Shown here: positions 7,737 to 19,762 of the stretch, piece after piece
Position numbering within the stretch: the stretch's first letter is position 1
Layout: the number at the start of each line of letters is the position of its first letter
Source: Streptomyces glomeratus
Lineage (GTDB): Bacteria; Actinomycetota; Actinomycetes; Streptomycetales; Streptomycetaceae
Direction: 5' to 3'
Assembly: GCF_021462825.1 (NCBI RefSeq)
Contig: NZ_JAKEEB010000019.1
Span: forward strand, 1 to 64,000
Length of the DNA: 64,000 nt
Notes under the pieces: generated by a model
What the model was told of the DNA's origin: nothing
The model's input: only the letters and a program-made list of their open reading frames with translations
The model's database searches: none
Translations under genes and position numbers: made by a program

Positions 7737-9752
7737 GTGCCGCGGGACAGTGCCGCTTCGGCTACCGCCCGGCCGGTAGCCGAACCGGAGCGGCCTGTCG
7801 GACGGCGCACGGCGGGCTCCGGATGGGAACGGTTCTTCGAGGGCGGGCTGCTGCAGGGCGGAGTCCAGGGCAGCCCGGTCCTCCGGCTCGTCATGCGCTG
7901 GGTGCGCCGTCCGCTGCTGCCGGTGATGCGGCTGTGGCGACGCAACATCCAGCTCAAGATCGTCGTGACGACGCTGCTGATGTCCCTGGGCGTCGTGCTG
8001 CTGCTGGGCTTCGTCGTCATCGGCCAGGTGCGCAACGGTCTGCTGGACGCCAAGGTGAAGGCGTCCCAGAGCCAGGCCGTCGGCGGCTTCACGGTCGCCG
8101 GGCAGAAGGCGGACAGCGCGGCCAGCGCGGGCGGCGGCGACGACAACGCGGGCACGGGCAACAACCCCGTGCAGAACGTCAGCGGGTGGATGAGCGACCT
8201 GGTCGAGTCGCTGTCCAGTGGTGGCCAGGGCGCCTTCGACGTGGTCACGCTCAGCACCACCGTCGTGGACAGCGGCGACAACCGTGGCCTCGGGCCCCGC
8301 GCGTCGGGTGATGTGGACCCCAACCTGAGCGTGCCGGATGCCCTGCGCCGGCGCGTCGGTGCCGGCATGGGCGTGGCGCAGAGCTACACCCGCATCGTCT
8401 ACACCGACAGCGACCGTGAGCCGCAGCCGGCGCTCATCATCGGCAAGCAGATCAACGACCCGAACGGACACCCTTACCAGCTGTACTACCTCTTCCCGCT
8501 CACGCAGGAGGAGAAGTCGCTCAGCCTGGTCAAGGGGACGCTGGCGACCGCGGGGCTGTTCGTCGTCGTACTCCTCGGGGCCATCGCCTGGCTCGTGGTG
8601 CGCCAGGTCGTCACCCCCGTACGGATGGCGGCGGGCATCGCCGAGCGGCTGTCCGCCGGACATCTGCAGGAACGTATGAAGGTCACCGGCGAGGACGACA
8701 TCGCACGCCTGGGCGAGGCCTTCAACAAGATGGCGCAGAACCTCCAGTTGAAGATCCAGCAGCTGGAGGATCTGTCGAGGATGCAGCGGCGGTTCGTGTC
8801 GGACGTGTCGCACGAGCTGCGCACACCGCTGACGACCGTGCGGATGGCGGCCGACGTCATCCACGAGGCCCGCGTCGACTTCGACCCGGTGACCGCGCGG
8901 TCGGCCGAGCTGCTCGCCGACCAGTTGGACCGTTTCGAGTCGCTGCTCGCGGACCTGCTGGAGATCAGCCGTTTCGACGCGGGTGCGGCGGCCCTGGAGG
9001 CCGAGCCGATCGACCTGCGCGAGGTCGTGAGGCGGGTGGTGAGCGGGGCCGAGCCGCTCGCCGAGCGCAAGGGGACGCAGATACGCGTCGTCGGCGACCA
9101 GCAGCCCGTTGTCGCGGAGGCCGACGCCCGGCGTGTGGAGCGGGTGCTGCGCAATCTCGTGGTCAACGCGGTCGAGCACGGTGAGGGCAAGGACGTCGTC
9201 GTCAAGCTCGCCGCCGCGGGCGGCGCGGTCGCGATCGCGGTGCGGGACTACGGCGTGGGGCTCAAGCCGGGCGAGGCGACCCGGGTGTTCAGCCGCTTCT
9301 GGCGGGCGGACCCGGCACGCGCGCGTACCACCGGCGGTACGGGCCTGGGGCTGTCCATCGCCCTGGAGGACGCCCGGCTGCACGGGGGCTGGCTCCAGGC
9401 GTGGGGCGAGCCGGGAGGCGGTTCGCAGTTCCGGCTGACACTGCCGCGGACAGCGGACGAGCCGCTGCGGGGTTCCCCGATACCCCTGGAGCCCATGGAC
9501 TCGCGGCGCAACCGCGGGCTCAACGACGCCGGACTGCCCCAGGGCGGCTCGGGCAAGCTCGCCACGGTTCCCGCACAGTCCACGGGCGAGCGGGCCCCGA
9601 TCGCGCCGAGACTGGCCGCGGTGACGCCCACAGCCGACCCGACCGCGCTGCCGGGCAACGGCGCGCGGGTGGTGGCGCGGCCCACCGGGGCCGTGCGGCA
9701 CCGGGACGACAGCACACAGGACCCGTCGCGTGGCGACGGGACGCACGAGTGA
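7737..9752 (+). CDS. mtrB: Sensor histidine kinase MtrB
   Basis: A membrane kinase of about 671 residues. TM1 (about 74-96) is followed by an extracytoplasmic sensor, TM2 (GLFVVVLLGAIAWLVV), HAMP, a HisKA domain with phospho-acceptor His359 in VSHELRTPLTT, and a HATPase domain with N box (RNLVVNAVEHG), G1 (DYGVGL) and G2 (GGTGLGLSI). A disordered C-terminal tail of about 100 residues follows. It phosphorylates MtrA. I chose the GTG at 7737, one base after the mtrA stop; an in-frame GTG at 7704 inside mtrA would add 11 residues. The sequence of the start does not settle the choice. Confidence 0.95.
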   Translation: MPRDSAASATARPVAEPERPVGRRTAGSGWERFFEGGLLQGGVQGSPVLRLVMRWVRRPLLPVMRLWRRNIQLKIVVTTLLMSLGVVLLLGFVVIGQVRNGLLDAKVKASQSQAVGGFTVAGQKADSAASAGGGDDNAGTGNNPVQNVSGWMSDLVESLSSGGQGAFDVVTLSTTVVDSGDNRGLGPRASGDVDPNLSVPDALRRRVGAGMGVAQSYTRIVYTDSDREPQPALIIGKQINDPNGHPYQLYYLFPLTQEEKSLSLVKGTLATAGLFVVVLLGAIAWLVVRQVVTPVRMAAGIAERLSAGHLQERMKVTGEDDIARLGEAFNKMAQNLQLKIQQLEDLSRMQRRFVSDVSHELRTPLTTVRMAADVIHEARVDFDPVTARSAELLADQLDRFESLLADLLEISRFDAGAAALEAEPIDLREVVRRVVSGAEPLAERKGTQIRVVGDQQPVVAEADARRVERVLRNLVVNAVEHGEGKDVVVKLAAAGGAVAIAVRDYGVGLKPGEATRVFSRFWRADPARARTTGGTGLGLSIALEDARLHGGWLQAWGEPGGGSQFRLTLPRTADEPLRGSPIPLEPMDSRRNRGLNDAGLPQGGSGKLATVPAQSTGERAPIAPRLAAVTPTADPTALPGNGARVVARPTGAVRHRDDSTQDPSRGDGTHE

Positions 9753-9774
9753 AGTGAGCAAGGGGAGGCGTTTC

Positions 9775-11607
9775 GTGGGCGCTGTGGGGGGCGGACGGTG
9801 GCGTGCGCCGCGCACCGGCGTGCTCGTCGGCTGTGGTGCCGTGCTGCTGGCCGGGTGCGCCTCGATGCCGGACAGCGGGGATCTGCGCGGGGTCGAGTCG
9901 ACGCCGCGGCAGGACGCCCAGGTCCGTGTGTTCGCGATGCCGCCGCGCGAGAACGCCGGGCCCGCGGAGATCGTGCAGGGCTTCCTGGAGGCGCTGACCA
10001 GTGACGACCCGCGGTACGAGACGGCCCGCCAGTACCTGACCCCCGGGGCGTCGGGCAGATGGCGCCCGGACCAGTCCACCACCGTGCTCTCCGACGGACC
10101 GAACCCGGTGCCCCAGCACATCAGGAGCCGGGAGGCGGCCGACGACTACTCCTACACGCTGACGGGCAGCAAGTTCGCCGTCGTGGACGCCGAACACGCG
10201 TACACGCCGGACTCGGGCACGTACAACAGGACGGTGCACCTCACACTGGACAAGAAGACCGACCAGTGGCGCATCGACTCGCTGCCGCAGGGCGTGATCA
10301 TGGGCCGGTCCGACTTCCAGCGCAACTACGTGTCCGTCAACAAGTACTACTACGCCGCGAACGTGCCCGCTGCGGAGGGCGGCCAGCTGAAGACGGTCGC
10401 CGACCCGGTGTATGTGCGCAGCAAGGTCGACGCCGTCACCTCGACGGTCCGGGCGCTGCTGAAGGGCCCCACACACTGGCTGGACCCGGTGGCGACGTCG
10501 AGCTTCCCCTCGGGGGTCGCACTCGGGAAGGGCGTCACCTCGCTGTCGCCCGACGACCAGAACAAGCTCACGGTGCCGCTCAACGACAAGGCCGACCGGG
10601 TCGGGCGGACGCAGTGCTCGCGGATGGCGGCGCAGCTGCTGTTCACGCTGCAGGATCTGACACCGACGGGGGTGACCCAGGTCGAGCTGCGGCGCTCGGA
10701 CGGCGGGAAGCTGTGCGAGCTGGACGAGAGCCGGGCCGAGATCATCGCGTCGCACGGCACGGCCAGGGGGCCCGAGTACGAGTACTTCGTCGACGGCAAG
10801 CAGCGGCTGGTCCGCATGCAGGCCGGCAGCGGTTCCAATCAGTTCATCCCGGTGCCGGGCGCTCTGGGCGACGGGACGAGGAAGCTGCGCGCGGCCGCCG
10901 TGTCGCGTGACGAGGACAGGGCGGCCGGGGTCTCCTTCGACGGGCAGAGTCTGTACGTCGTGCCGCTGGTGGCGGGTTCGCCGCTGGGGAACGCGGTGCT
11001 GACCAGCCGGGGCCTGTCGGAGAACGACCGGCTGACCACGCCGAGCTGGGACGGCGCGGGGGACCTGTGGGTGGCCGACCGCGACCCGAAGAACCCCCGG
11101 CTGGTGATGCTGGAGCAGGGCGCCGGACAGCCGGTCGAGGTGCGCACACCGGACCTCGACGGCCGCATCGAGGCGGTGCGGGTGGCGGCCGACGGTGTGC
11201 GGATCGCGCTCATCGTCGAGAAGGACGGCAAGACGTCCCTGCAGATCGGGCGCATCGACCGGGAGACCGGGGCCGACGGGAAGGCCGCCGTGTCGATCCC
11301 CGCACTGCGTTCCGTCACTCCCCAGCTGGAGGAGGTCACGGCCATGTCGTGGGCCGGGGACAGCCGGCTCGTGGTGGTCGGACGGGAGTCGGGCGGGGTG
11401 CAGCAGATGCGCTATGTGCAGGTCGACGGCTCCACGCCGGCGGGCAATGCGCCGCCCTCGCCGACCGGCGTGAAGCAGATCGCGGCGTCGGAGGACGAGC
11501 GGCTGCCGCTGGTGGCGTACTCGGAGGACGGGATCGTACGGCTGTCGGCCGGGGCGCAGTGGCAGAAGGTCGTCAAGGCGGGGACGGCTCCGGTCTATCC
11601 GGGGTGA
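9775..11607 (+). CDS. lpqB: Lipoprotein LpqB
   Basis: A 610-residue lipoprotein. A signal sequence with lipobox LLAGC gives lipidated Cys28. A GerMN domain lies in the middle (about 200-310) and a beta-propeller-like C-terminus follows. LpqB is the third member of the MtrAB-LpqB cassette. In actinobacteria it sits outside the membrane and interacts with the MtrB sensor domain. The GTG at 9775 was chosen because AGGGGAGG sits six bases upstream and this gives a normal lipoprotein signal length; the frame is open to 9730, and GTG 9754 is a weaker alternative. Confidence 0.95.
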   Translation: MGAVGGGRWRAPRTGVLVGCGAVLLAGCASMPDSGDLRGVESTPRQDAQVRVFAMPPRENAGPAEIVQGFLEALTSDDPRYETARQYLTPGASGRWRPDQSTTVLSDGPNPVPQHIRSREAADDYSYTLTGSKFAVVDAEHAYTPDSGTYNRTVHLTLDKKTDQWRIDSLPQGVIMGRSDFQRNYVSVNKYYYAANVPAAEGGQLKTVADPVYVRSKVDAVTSTVRALLKGPTHWLDPVATSSFPSGVALGKGVTSLSPDDQNKLTVPLNDKADRVGRTQCSRMAAQLLFTLQDLTPTGVTQVELRRSDGGKLCELDESRAEIIASHGTARGPEYEYFVDGKQRLVRMQAGSGSNQFIPVPGALGDGTRKLRAAAVSRDEDRAAGVSFDGQSLYVVPLVAGSPLGNAVLTSRGLSENDRLTTPSWDGAGDLWVADRDPKNPRLVMLEQGAGQPVEVRTPDLDGRIEAVRVAADGVRIALIVEKDGKTSLQIGRIDRETGADGKAAVSIPALRSVTPQLEEVTAMSWAGDSRLVVVGRESGGVQQMRYVQVDGSTPAGNAPPSPTGVKQIAASEDERLPLVAYSEDGIVRLSAGAQWQKVVKAGTAPVYPG

Positions 11608-11610
11608 GCC

Positions 11611-11629
11611 GTCCCCGGCGTGCGGGGAC
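11611..11629 (+). terminator. Weak hairpin after lpqB
   Basis: GTCCCC (11611-11616) pairs with GGGGAC (11624-11629) around a seven-base loop, three bases after the lpqB stop. It is short and may only attenuate transcription into the next gene. Confidence 0.4.
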
Positions 11630-11694
11630 CGGCAGGCACGCGGAGTTTTCCACAGGCCTGGCAGGCCGCCTCAGGCCTTGCCACAGTGGTGGTC

Positions 11695-12585
11695 ATGCGG
11701 GGGTGGTGGCACGACCTCACCGATCTGGTGCTGCCGGCCGAGTGCGGAGGCTGCGGGAGGCCGCGCACGGTGCTCTGCCCGGAGTGCCGAGCGGCCCTTC
11801 ACGGAACCGCACCGCGGCGGGTGCGCCCGGTGCCGGAGCCGGTGGGGCTGCCCGTGGTGCATGCGGCGGCTCCCTACGGGGGTGCGGTGCGCGCCATGCT
11901 CCTGGCCCACAAGGAGAGGGGCGTCCTGACGCTCGCGAGGCCGCTGGGTACGGCGCTGGCCGGAGCGGTACGGGCGGGGCTGGGCGAGGCCGGGGCCGGT
12001 GCCGTCGCCCGTCGGCGGGCCTCGGGTGCGGTGCGGGCCGGCGGCGCTCGGCCGTTGGCGCTGGTGCCCGTGCCCTCCGCGCGCCGGGCCGTGCGGGCGA
12101 GGGGGCACGATCCCACCCGGCGGATCGCGCTCGCGGCCGCGGGGGAGCTGCGCCGGACGGGAACGGCGGCCCGGGTGGTGACCGCGCTGCGGCAGCGACG
12201 GGAGGTGGCCGACCAGTCGGGGCTCGGCTCCCGGCAGCGGCTGGACAACCTGGCGGGAGCGCTGGAGGTGGCCGAAGGGGGCGTGCGGCTGCTGACCGAC
12301 GGGCCGGTGATCCTCGTCGACGACCTGATGACGACGGGAGCGTCGCTGGCGGAGGCGGCGCGCGCGGTACGGGCGGCGCTGGGGCACCCTCGAAAGAGGG
12401 ACATGGAGGTGTATGCGGGTGCGGCGGGGGAAGCAAGGGGGGAACGAAGAACGGTGGAGACGATGGCAGTGGCGACCCGGACCCGGTTGTTCTCGGGAAT
12501 GACCGCTGCTCTCGGCGCCGAGGACGGGATCCGCGCGGCCGTGATCGCTGCGTCGCAGGATTCTTTCGAAATCAACCGGAACTGA
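11695..12585 (+). CDS. ComF-type phosphoribosyltransferase family protein
   Basis: A protein of 296 residues. An N-terminal zinc-ribbon-like pattern (CGGCGRPRTVLCPEC, about residues 15-30) is followed by a type I phosphoribosyltransferase fold. The PRPP-binding loop is VILVDDLMTTGASL, where the two acidic residues and TTG contact PRPP. This is the ComFC/GntX architecture. ComFC is needed for DNA uptake in competent bacteria, but Streptomyces are not known to be naturally competent, so the role here is open. The ATG at 11695 was chosen because the Cys motif then lies close to the N-terminus; the frame is open to 11620. The C-terminal tail of about 60 residues is variable. Confidence 0.85.
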   Translation: MRGWWHDLTDLVLPAECGGCGRPRTVLCPECRAALHGTAPRRVRPVPEPVGLPVVHAAAPYGGAVRAMLLAHKERGVLTLARPLGTALAGAVRAGLGEAGAGAVARRRASGAVRAGGARPLALVPVPSARRAVRARGHDPTRRIALAAAGELRRTGTAARVVTALRQRREVADQSGLGSRQRLDNLAGALEVAEGGVRLLTDGPVILVDDLMTTGASLAEAARAVRAALGHPRKRDMEVYAGAAGEARGERRTVETMAVATRTRLFSGMTAALGAEDGIRAAVIAASQDSFEINRN

Positions 12586-12900
12586 CTAGGAACATGCGTC
12601 GTTGCAGGTAATGAGCAGGTCAATTCACCGGAACGGAGGTACGCCGCAGTAGAGGGTGACGACATCAGGCCGGGCGAGATATGTTCGGTTGTGAGAGAAA
12701 GGCGCAGGCCATCCCTCGCTTATCCGAATGCCGTGCTGCGGGCTTTCTGCAATCACCCGCAGCCGTGGGATGGAGATCTCGCCCACGGGGGAGGAGGAGG
12801 TGGAAGTCACCGAGTCCGTGGCTCCGGAGTTCGCCGGAGCCTGGTGCACAAGGGAGATGCTCCGCCGGGAATGCGGAGCGATCCGGGAACGGAGTTCTGC
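12586..12900. other. Intergenic region before hpf
   Basis: This 315-bp gap separates the phosphoribosyltransferase gene from hpf and should hold the hpf promoter. A GGTAA/GGTCA pair with an 11-bp period lies at 12607-12622. An open frame continues upstream of the chosen hpf start, but its predicted N-terminus (Gly/His/Arg-rich) does not resemble the family. No convincing -35/-10 pair was identified by eye. Confidence 0.5.
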
Positions 12901-13587
12901 GTGGACATCGTCGTCAAGGGCCGCAAGACCGAGGTGCCCGAGCGGTTCCGGAAGCACGTGGCCGAGAAGCTGAAGCTGGACAAGATCCAGAAGCTGGATG
13001 CCAAGGTGATCAGCCTCGACGTCGAGGTGTCCAAGGAGCCCAACCCCCGACAGGCCGACCGTTCCGACCGAGTGGAGATCACCCTCCGCTCCCGCGGTCC
13101 GGTGATTCGGGCGGAAGCAGCGGCCAGCGATCCTTACGCGGCACTCGACCTGGCGGCGGAGAAGCTCGAGGCGCGACTGCGCAAGCAGCACGACAAGCGT
13201 CACACCCGCCGCGGGGTCCGCAGGCTCACGGCAGCCGAGGTGCCCGACCACGTCCCGGGTGCCGCGACCCTCAACGGCAACGGCCTCCTCGTGGCGGAGG
13301 AGCCGGAGGTGCCGACCAAGAAGATCGGATCGCTCGAGGTGAAGGGCGAAGGCCCCCTCGTCGTCCGCGAGAAGACACATGTCGCGTCGCCGATGTCGCT
13401 CGACCAGGCCCTCTACGAGATGGAGCTGGTGGGGCACGACTTCTATCTGTTCGTCGACTCCGAGACCAAGCAACCCAGCGTCGTCTACCGCCGGCACGCC
13501 TATGACTACGGCGTCATCCACCTGAGCACCGACCAGATGGTGACTCAGGCGCGGTCGGCGACGGCAGGCGGACCGCTCGGCGGCTGA
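12901..13587 (+). CDS. hpf: Ribosome hibernation-promoting factor, long form
   Basis: A protein of 228 residues. The N-terminal S30AE/YfiA domain (about 1-105) binds the ribosomal decoding centre. A linker follows, then the C-terminal dimerisation domain (about 165-220, SLDQALYEMELVGHDFYLF) that joins two 70S particles into 100S dimers. This two-domain layout is the long HPF of actinobacteria and firmicutes. GTG 12901 was chosen because GGAG lies six bases upstream and the protein then opens with the standard first beta strand (DIVVKGRKTEVPE); the frame is open to 12691. Long HPF normally rises in stationary phase or stress. Confidence 0.95.
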   Translation: MDIVVKGRKTEVPERFRKHVAEKLKLDKIQKLDAKVISLDVEVSKEPNPRQADRSDRVEITLRSRGPVIRAEAAASDPYAALDLAAEKLEARLRKQHDKRHTRRGVRRLTAAEVPDHVPGAATLNGNGLLVAEEPEVPTKKIGSLEVKGEGPLVVREKTHVASPMSLDQALYEMELVGHDFYLFVDSETKQPSVVYRRHAYDYGVIHLSTDQMVTQARSATAGGPLGG

Positions 13588-13613
13588 CCCGCTGGGTGAC
13601 GGCTTTACCGGTG

Positions 13614-13647
13614 TGCCCCTGGGGGAGCCCGTGCGCCCCCAGGGGCA
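13614..13647 (+). terminator. hpf terminator
   Basis: A perfect 12-bp stem (13614-13625 with 13636-13647) and ten-base loop lie 26 bp after the hpf stop. Confidence 0.8.
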
Positions 13648-13794
13648 TCGGTGTGCGGCCATTTCTCGCCGCGCACTGTCACCTGGCGGTAGCCCGGGCA
13701 TGGAATCATGGCCGCAACGGCTCAACCGGTGGGCCGTTGCCTTGGGTTGGCGATGGCACAGGACCACAGGCCACAGCCTTCAGGGGGAGGAACG

Positions 13795-14541
13795 ATGGCG
13801 GACAGCTTCGGACCGATGCAGGACGAGGATGCCGACGACGGCGTCGTCGGCATGGGCCCGGAGGCGGGCCCTGCGGGCAACGAGCCCATCCGTGTCCTCG
13901 TCGTGGACGACCACGCGCTCTTCCGCCGCGGCCTGGAGATCGTGCTGGCCGCCGAGGAGGACATCCAGGTCGTCGGCGAGGCCGGAGACGGTGCGGAGGC
14001 GGTCGACAAGGCGGCCGATCTGCTGCCCGACATCGTGCTGATGGACGTGCGGATGCCCAAGCGGGGCGGGATCGAGGCCTGCACCTCCATCAAGGAGGTG
14101 GCACCCAGCGCCAAGATCATCATGCTGACGATCAGCGATGAGGAGGCCGACCTCTACGACGCGATCAAGGCGGGGGCGACCGGCTACCTCCTCAAGGAGA
14201 TCTCCACGGACGAGGTGGCCACGGCCATTCGGGCGGTCGCCGACGGACAGTCGCAGATCAGCCCCTCCATGGCGTCGAAACTCCTCACCGAGTTCAAGTC
14301 GATGATCCAGCGGACCGACGAGCGCCGGCTGGTCCCGGCCCCGCGGCTCACCGACCGCGAACTGGAGGTCCTCAAGCTCGTCGCCACCGGCATGAACAAC
14401 CGGGACATCGCCAAGGAACTGTTCATTTCCGAGAACACCGTGAAGAACCACGTGCGCAACATCCTGGAGAAGCTGCAACTGCACTCCAGGATGGAGGCCG
14501 TGGTCTACGCGATGCGGGAGAAGATCCTCGAGATCCGCTAG
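13795..14541 (+). CDS. Orphan NarL/FixJ-family response regulator
   Basis: A protein of 248 residues. The receiver domain (about 38-150) has Asp-Asp in VLVVDDHALFRRG, a phospho-acceptor Asp in DIVLMDVRMPKRGG and Lys in GYLLKEIS. The C-terminal LuxR-type helix-turn-helix is LTDRELEVLKLVATGMNNRDIAKELF...NTVKNHV. No histidine kinase gene is adjacent, so it is an orphan regulator. From its position it corresponds to S. coelicolor SCO3008, which I recall being named OrrA and linked to differentiation and antibiotic production; I am not certain enough to assign the symbol. ATG 13795 has GGGGGAGG just upstream. An N-terminal acidic extension of about 35 residues precedes the receiver domain. Confidence 0.92.
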   Translation: MADSFGPMQDEDADDGVVGMGPEAGPAGNEPIRVLVVDDHALFRRGLEIVLAAEEDIQVVGEAGDGAEAVDKAADLLPDIVLMDVRMPKRGGIEACTSIKEVAPSAKIIMLTISDEEADLYDAIKAGATGYLLKEISTDEVATAIRAVADGQSQISPSMASKLLTEFKSMIQRTDERRLVPAPRLTDRELEVLKLVATGMNNRDIAKELFISENTVKNHVRNILEKLQLHSRMEAVVYAMREKILEIR

Positions 14542-14573
14542 TCCGCAGGGTGCCGCAGCGGCGAGCTGCCGTA

Positions 14574-15779
14574 TCAGTCCAGGGCCGCCGCCAGCTCCCG
14601 GATCAGCGGCTCACGCAGGGCCGGGGCGTCCACCCGCTCCACACGCACGTTCGTGCAGTCCACCCAGGACGCCGCCTCCAGCAGGGCCTGGGCCACCGCA
14701 GTCACCGCCCGGGGGTCCTCCAGCGTGACCTGCTTCGCGACCAGTGTTCTGCCCTCGCGCGCCGGGTCCACACGGCCGACCAGCCGGCCGCCGGCGAGCA
14801 CCGGCATCGCGAAGTAGCCGTAGACACGCTTCGGCTTGGGAACGTAGGCCTCCAGGCGGTGTGTGAAGCCGAAGATCCGCTCCGTGCGGGCCCGCTCCCA
14901 GATCAGTGAGTCGAAGGGCGACAACAGCGTCGTACGGTGGCGGCCGCGCGGCGGGGCCGCGAGGGCCGCCGGATCCGCCCATGCCGGTCTGCCCCAGCCC
15001 TCGACCGTCACCGGGACCAGTCCCGAGTCCGCGATCACCGCGTCGACCTGCTCGCCCTTGAGGCGGTGGTAGTCCGCGATATCCGCGCGTGTGCCGACGC
15101 CGAGGGACTGACCGGCGAGGCGTACCAGACGACGCATGCACTCGGAGTCGTCCAGCTCGTCGTGGAGCAGAGCCTGCGGGACGGCGCGCTCGGCGAGGTC
15201 GTACACACGCTTCCAGCCGCGGCGCTCGACACACACCACCTCCCCGTACATCAGGGCGCGCTCCACCGCGACCTTCGTGCCGGACCAGTCCCACCACTCG
15301 CTCGTCCGCTTCGCACCGCCCAGGTCCGTCGCCGTCAGCGGGCCCTCGGCGCGCAGCTGCTTGATCACCTGGTCGTAGGCGCCGTCCGGGAGCTCGTGAT
15401 TCCAGTGCGGGCGGGAGCGGTAGGCGCGGCGACGGAAGGCGAAGTGGGGCCACTCCTCGATCGGGAGGATGCAGGCGGCGTGGGACCAGTACTCGAAGGC
15501 GTGCGGGGACGCGGACCGGCCGGCGGGCGAGGACGTCCAGTACGCCGCGTCCACCGCCTTGCGGCCTATCGCGCCCAGGCGCGCGTAGGGAATGAGTTCG
15601 TGGGAGCGGGCGAGGACGGAGATGGTGTCGAGCTGGACCGCGCCGAGGTGGCGCAGGACCCCGCGGACACCGGCCCTTCGGTCGGGGGCCCCGAGGAAGC
15701 CCTGCGCCCGCAGGGCGATGCGGCGGGCATCGTCGGCGGTCAGTTCGGCGGTGGGACGCGGCAGGCTCGGCATGGTCAC
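14574..15779 (-). CDS. AlkZ/YcaQ-type winged-helix DNA glycosylase
   Basis: A protein of 401 residues of the HTH_42 (former DUF1006) family. These are DNA glycosylases that remove bulky alkylated bases and can unhook interstrand crosslinks. The catalytic motif of the family is Gln-x-Asp or Gln-x-Gln; here it is Gln49-Leu-Asp51 (AVQLDTISV), the QxD form of E. coli YcaQ rather than the QxQ form of the azinomycin-resistance enzyme AlkZ. The ATG at 15779 gives the normal length. It converges with the orphan regulator, leaving 32 bp between them. It is probably a general repair enzyme rather than part of a cluster, as no crosslinker biosynthesis is nearby. Confidence 0.88.
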   Translation of the reverse strand: MTMPSLPRPTAELTADDARRIALRAQGFLGAPDRRAGVRGVLRHLGAVQLDTISVLARSHELIPYARLGAIGRKAVDAAYWTSSPAGRSASPHAFEYWSHAACILPIEEWPHFAFRRRAYRSRPHWNHELPDGAYDQVIKQLRAEGPLTATDLGGAKRTSEWWDWSGTKVAVERALMYGEVVCVERRGWKRVYDLAERAVPQALLHDELDDSECMRRLVRLAGQSLGVGTRADIADYHRLKGEQVDAVIADSGLVPVTVEGWGRPAWADPAALAAPPRGRHRTTLLSPFDSLIWERARTERIFGFTHRLEAYVPKPKRVYGYFAMPVLAGGRLVGRVDPAREGRTLVAKQVTLEDPRAVTAVAQALLEAASWVDCTNVRVERVDAPALREPLIRELAAALD

Positions 15780-15923
15780 ACCGTAGGACCTGCCACTGAC
15801 AACGCCGGGGGTGCCTCCGGTCCCGGCTCACGGCACGGGGGCGGCTGTGACGGCCGGCACAGCACGCGGGTGCGCCGGGCGGGCACCGCGGCCGGCTGTA
15901 CCGGCCGGGCACTCGCAGCCCGG

Positions 15924-16502
15924 CTATACCGGCCGGGACGGTGCCGGCAGATACGGCGCCGCCGACGGCAGGCCCAGGTCGGACGGCAGGAGCGAGCCCA
16001 CCCAGCAGTCCCGGCGGACCCCCTTGTTGTTGACCGCGGCGCGCAGGGTGCCCTCGATGACGAAGCCCGCGCGTTCCGCCACCGCGCGGGATCCCGCGTT
16101 GCCGACCTCGGCACGCCACTCCACGCGGTCGATCGACAGATGCGTGAAGGCCCAGCGGGCCGCCGCGAGGGTCGCCTCCACGATGTAGCCGTTGCCCCGG
16201 TGTTCCTTCGCCGTCCAGAAGCCCACCTCGGCGACGCCCAGGGAGCGCATGGTCAGACTCAGCATGGCCACCAGCTCCCCGGAGGGCAGGAAGACGCCGA
16301 AGGTGAACATCGAGGCGTCGGCCCAGCCGTCGGGCGCCATCTGCCCGACGAAACCTTCCGCGTGCTCGCGCAGATAAGGCGATGGAATCGTGGTCCAGCG
16401 CTGGATGTCGGGGTCCTGGGCGGCCGCGAACACCGCGTCGGTGTCCTGCGGGCCCACGGCGCGCAGCAGGAGGCGTTCGGTGGTCAGGGTGACGGGGTTC
16501 AT
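15924..16502 (-). CDS. GNAT-family N-acetyltransferase
   Basis: A protein of 192 residues of the RimJ/RimL-like subgroup (TTERLLLRAVGPQDTDAVF). The acetyl-CoA motif is GFWTAKEHRGNGYIVEA, followed by the typical VEWRAEVGNAGSRAVAERAGF, where Asn and the AGF turn end the fold. ATG 16502 was taken because the next upstream residues (Arg/Ala-rich) do not belong to the family. The substrate (protein N-terminus or a small amine) cannot be predicted. It is divergent from secA. Confidence 0.9.
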   Translation of the reverse strand: MNPVTLTTERLLLRAVGPQDTDAVFAAAQDPDIQRWTTIPSPYLREHAEGFVGQMAPDGWADASMFTFGVFLPSGELVAMLSLTMRSLGVAEVGFWTAKEHRGNGYIVEATLAAARWAFTHLSIDRVEWRAEVGNAGSRAVAERAGFVIEGTLRAAVNNKGVRRDCWVGSLLPSDLGLPSAAPYLPAPSRPV

Positions 16503-16854
16503 CGCCCGATTCTGCTCGGCCCCCCGCCCCGCCGCCACGACATTTCGTGCCACGGCCCGCCTCCGCCGTCGTATGCTCGCCCTCCGACGGACCACTGCCG
16601 CGGCCGCCGTCGCGCCCCGTCGGACGGCCGTCACGCCCGCCACGCCGTCGCCATTCCTCCTCCGTCATCGGGTGAGAGGCCGGTTACTTTTCGTGGCACG
16701 GACGCGGCACCTTCCGTCGCGCCCGTCCGTTGTCCTAGTGGCTGTCGGCGACAGACCTCCCGGCGTGGCGGGGTCCTCGCTTACGATGGCCGTTGCTCAA
16801 GCTGTCATAGGTAACCGACCGTCCCAGGCCCGACCGGCAAGGAGACAAACCCCC
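16503..16854. other. Divergent GNAT / secA upstream region
   Basis: 352 bp without a supported gene. It should contain the secA promoter. A -10-like TACGAT lies at 16782-16787 but has no good -35 partner at the right distance. The secA ribosome site AAGGAG is at 16839-16844, ten bases before the GTG. Confidence 0.5.
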
Positions 16855-19668
<2,814 letters not shown>

Positions 19669-19716
19669 CGCTGCCTGCAGCGTCACGAGCGTCGTCGTCC
19701 GGCGGCAGAGCCGGAT

Positions 19717-19750
19717 GAGGGGCCGGGCACCCGAGGGTGCCCGGCCCCTC
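19717..19750 (+). terminator. Terminator between secA and the Rv3235-family gene
   Basis: A 15-bp GC-rich stem (19717-19731 with 19736-19750) and four-base loop lie between two convergent stops, so it can serve both directions. Confidence 0.85.
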
Positions 19751-19762
19751 GTGTCATGGCGC

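Noticed and set aside
15892..15937. Short direct repeat of 18 bases with 28-bp spacing between the glycosylase and GNAT genes
   Set aside because: Only two copies with a mismatch in GC-rich sequence; no gene, array or element is associated.
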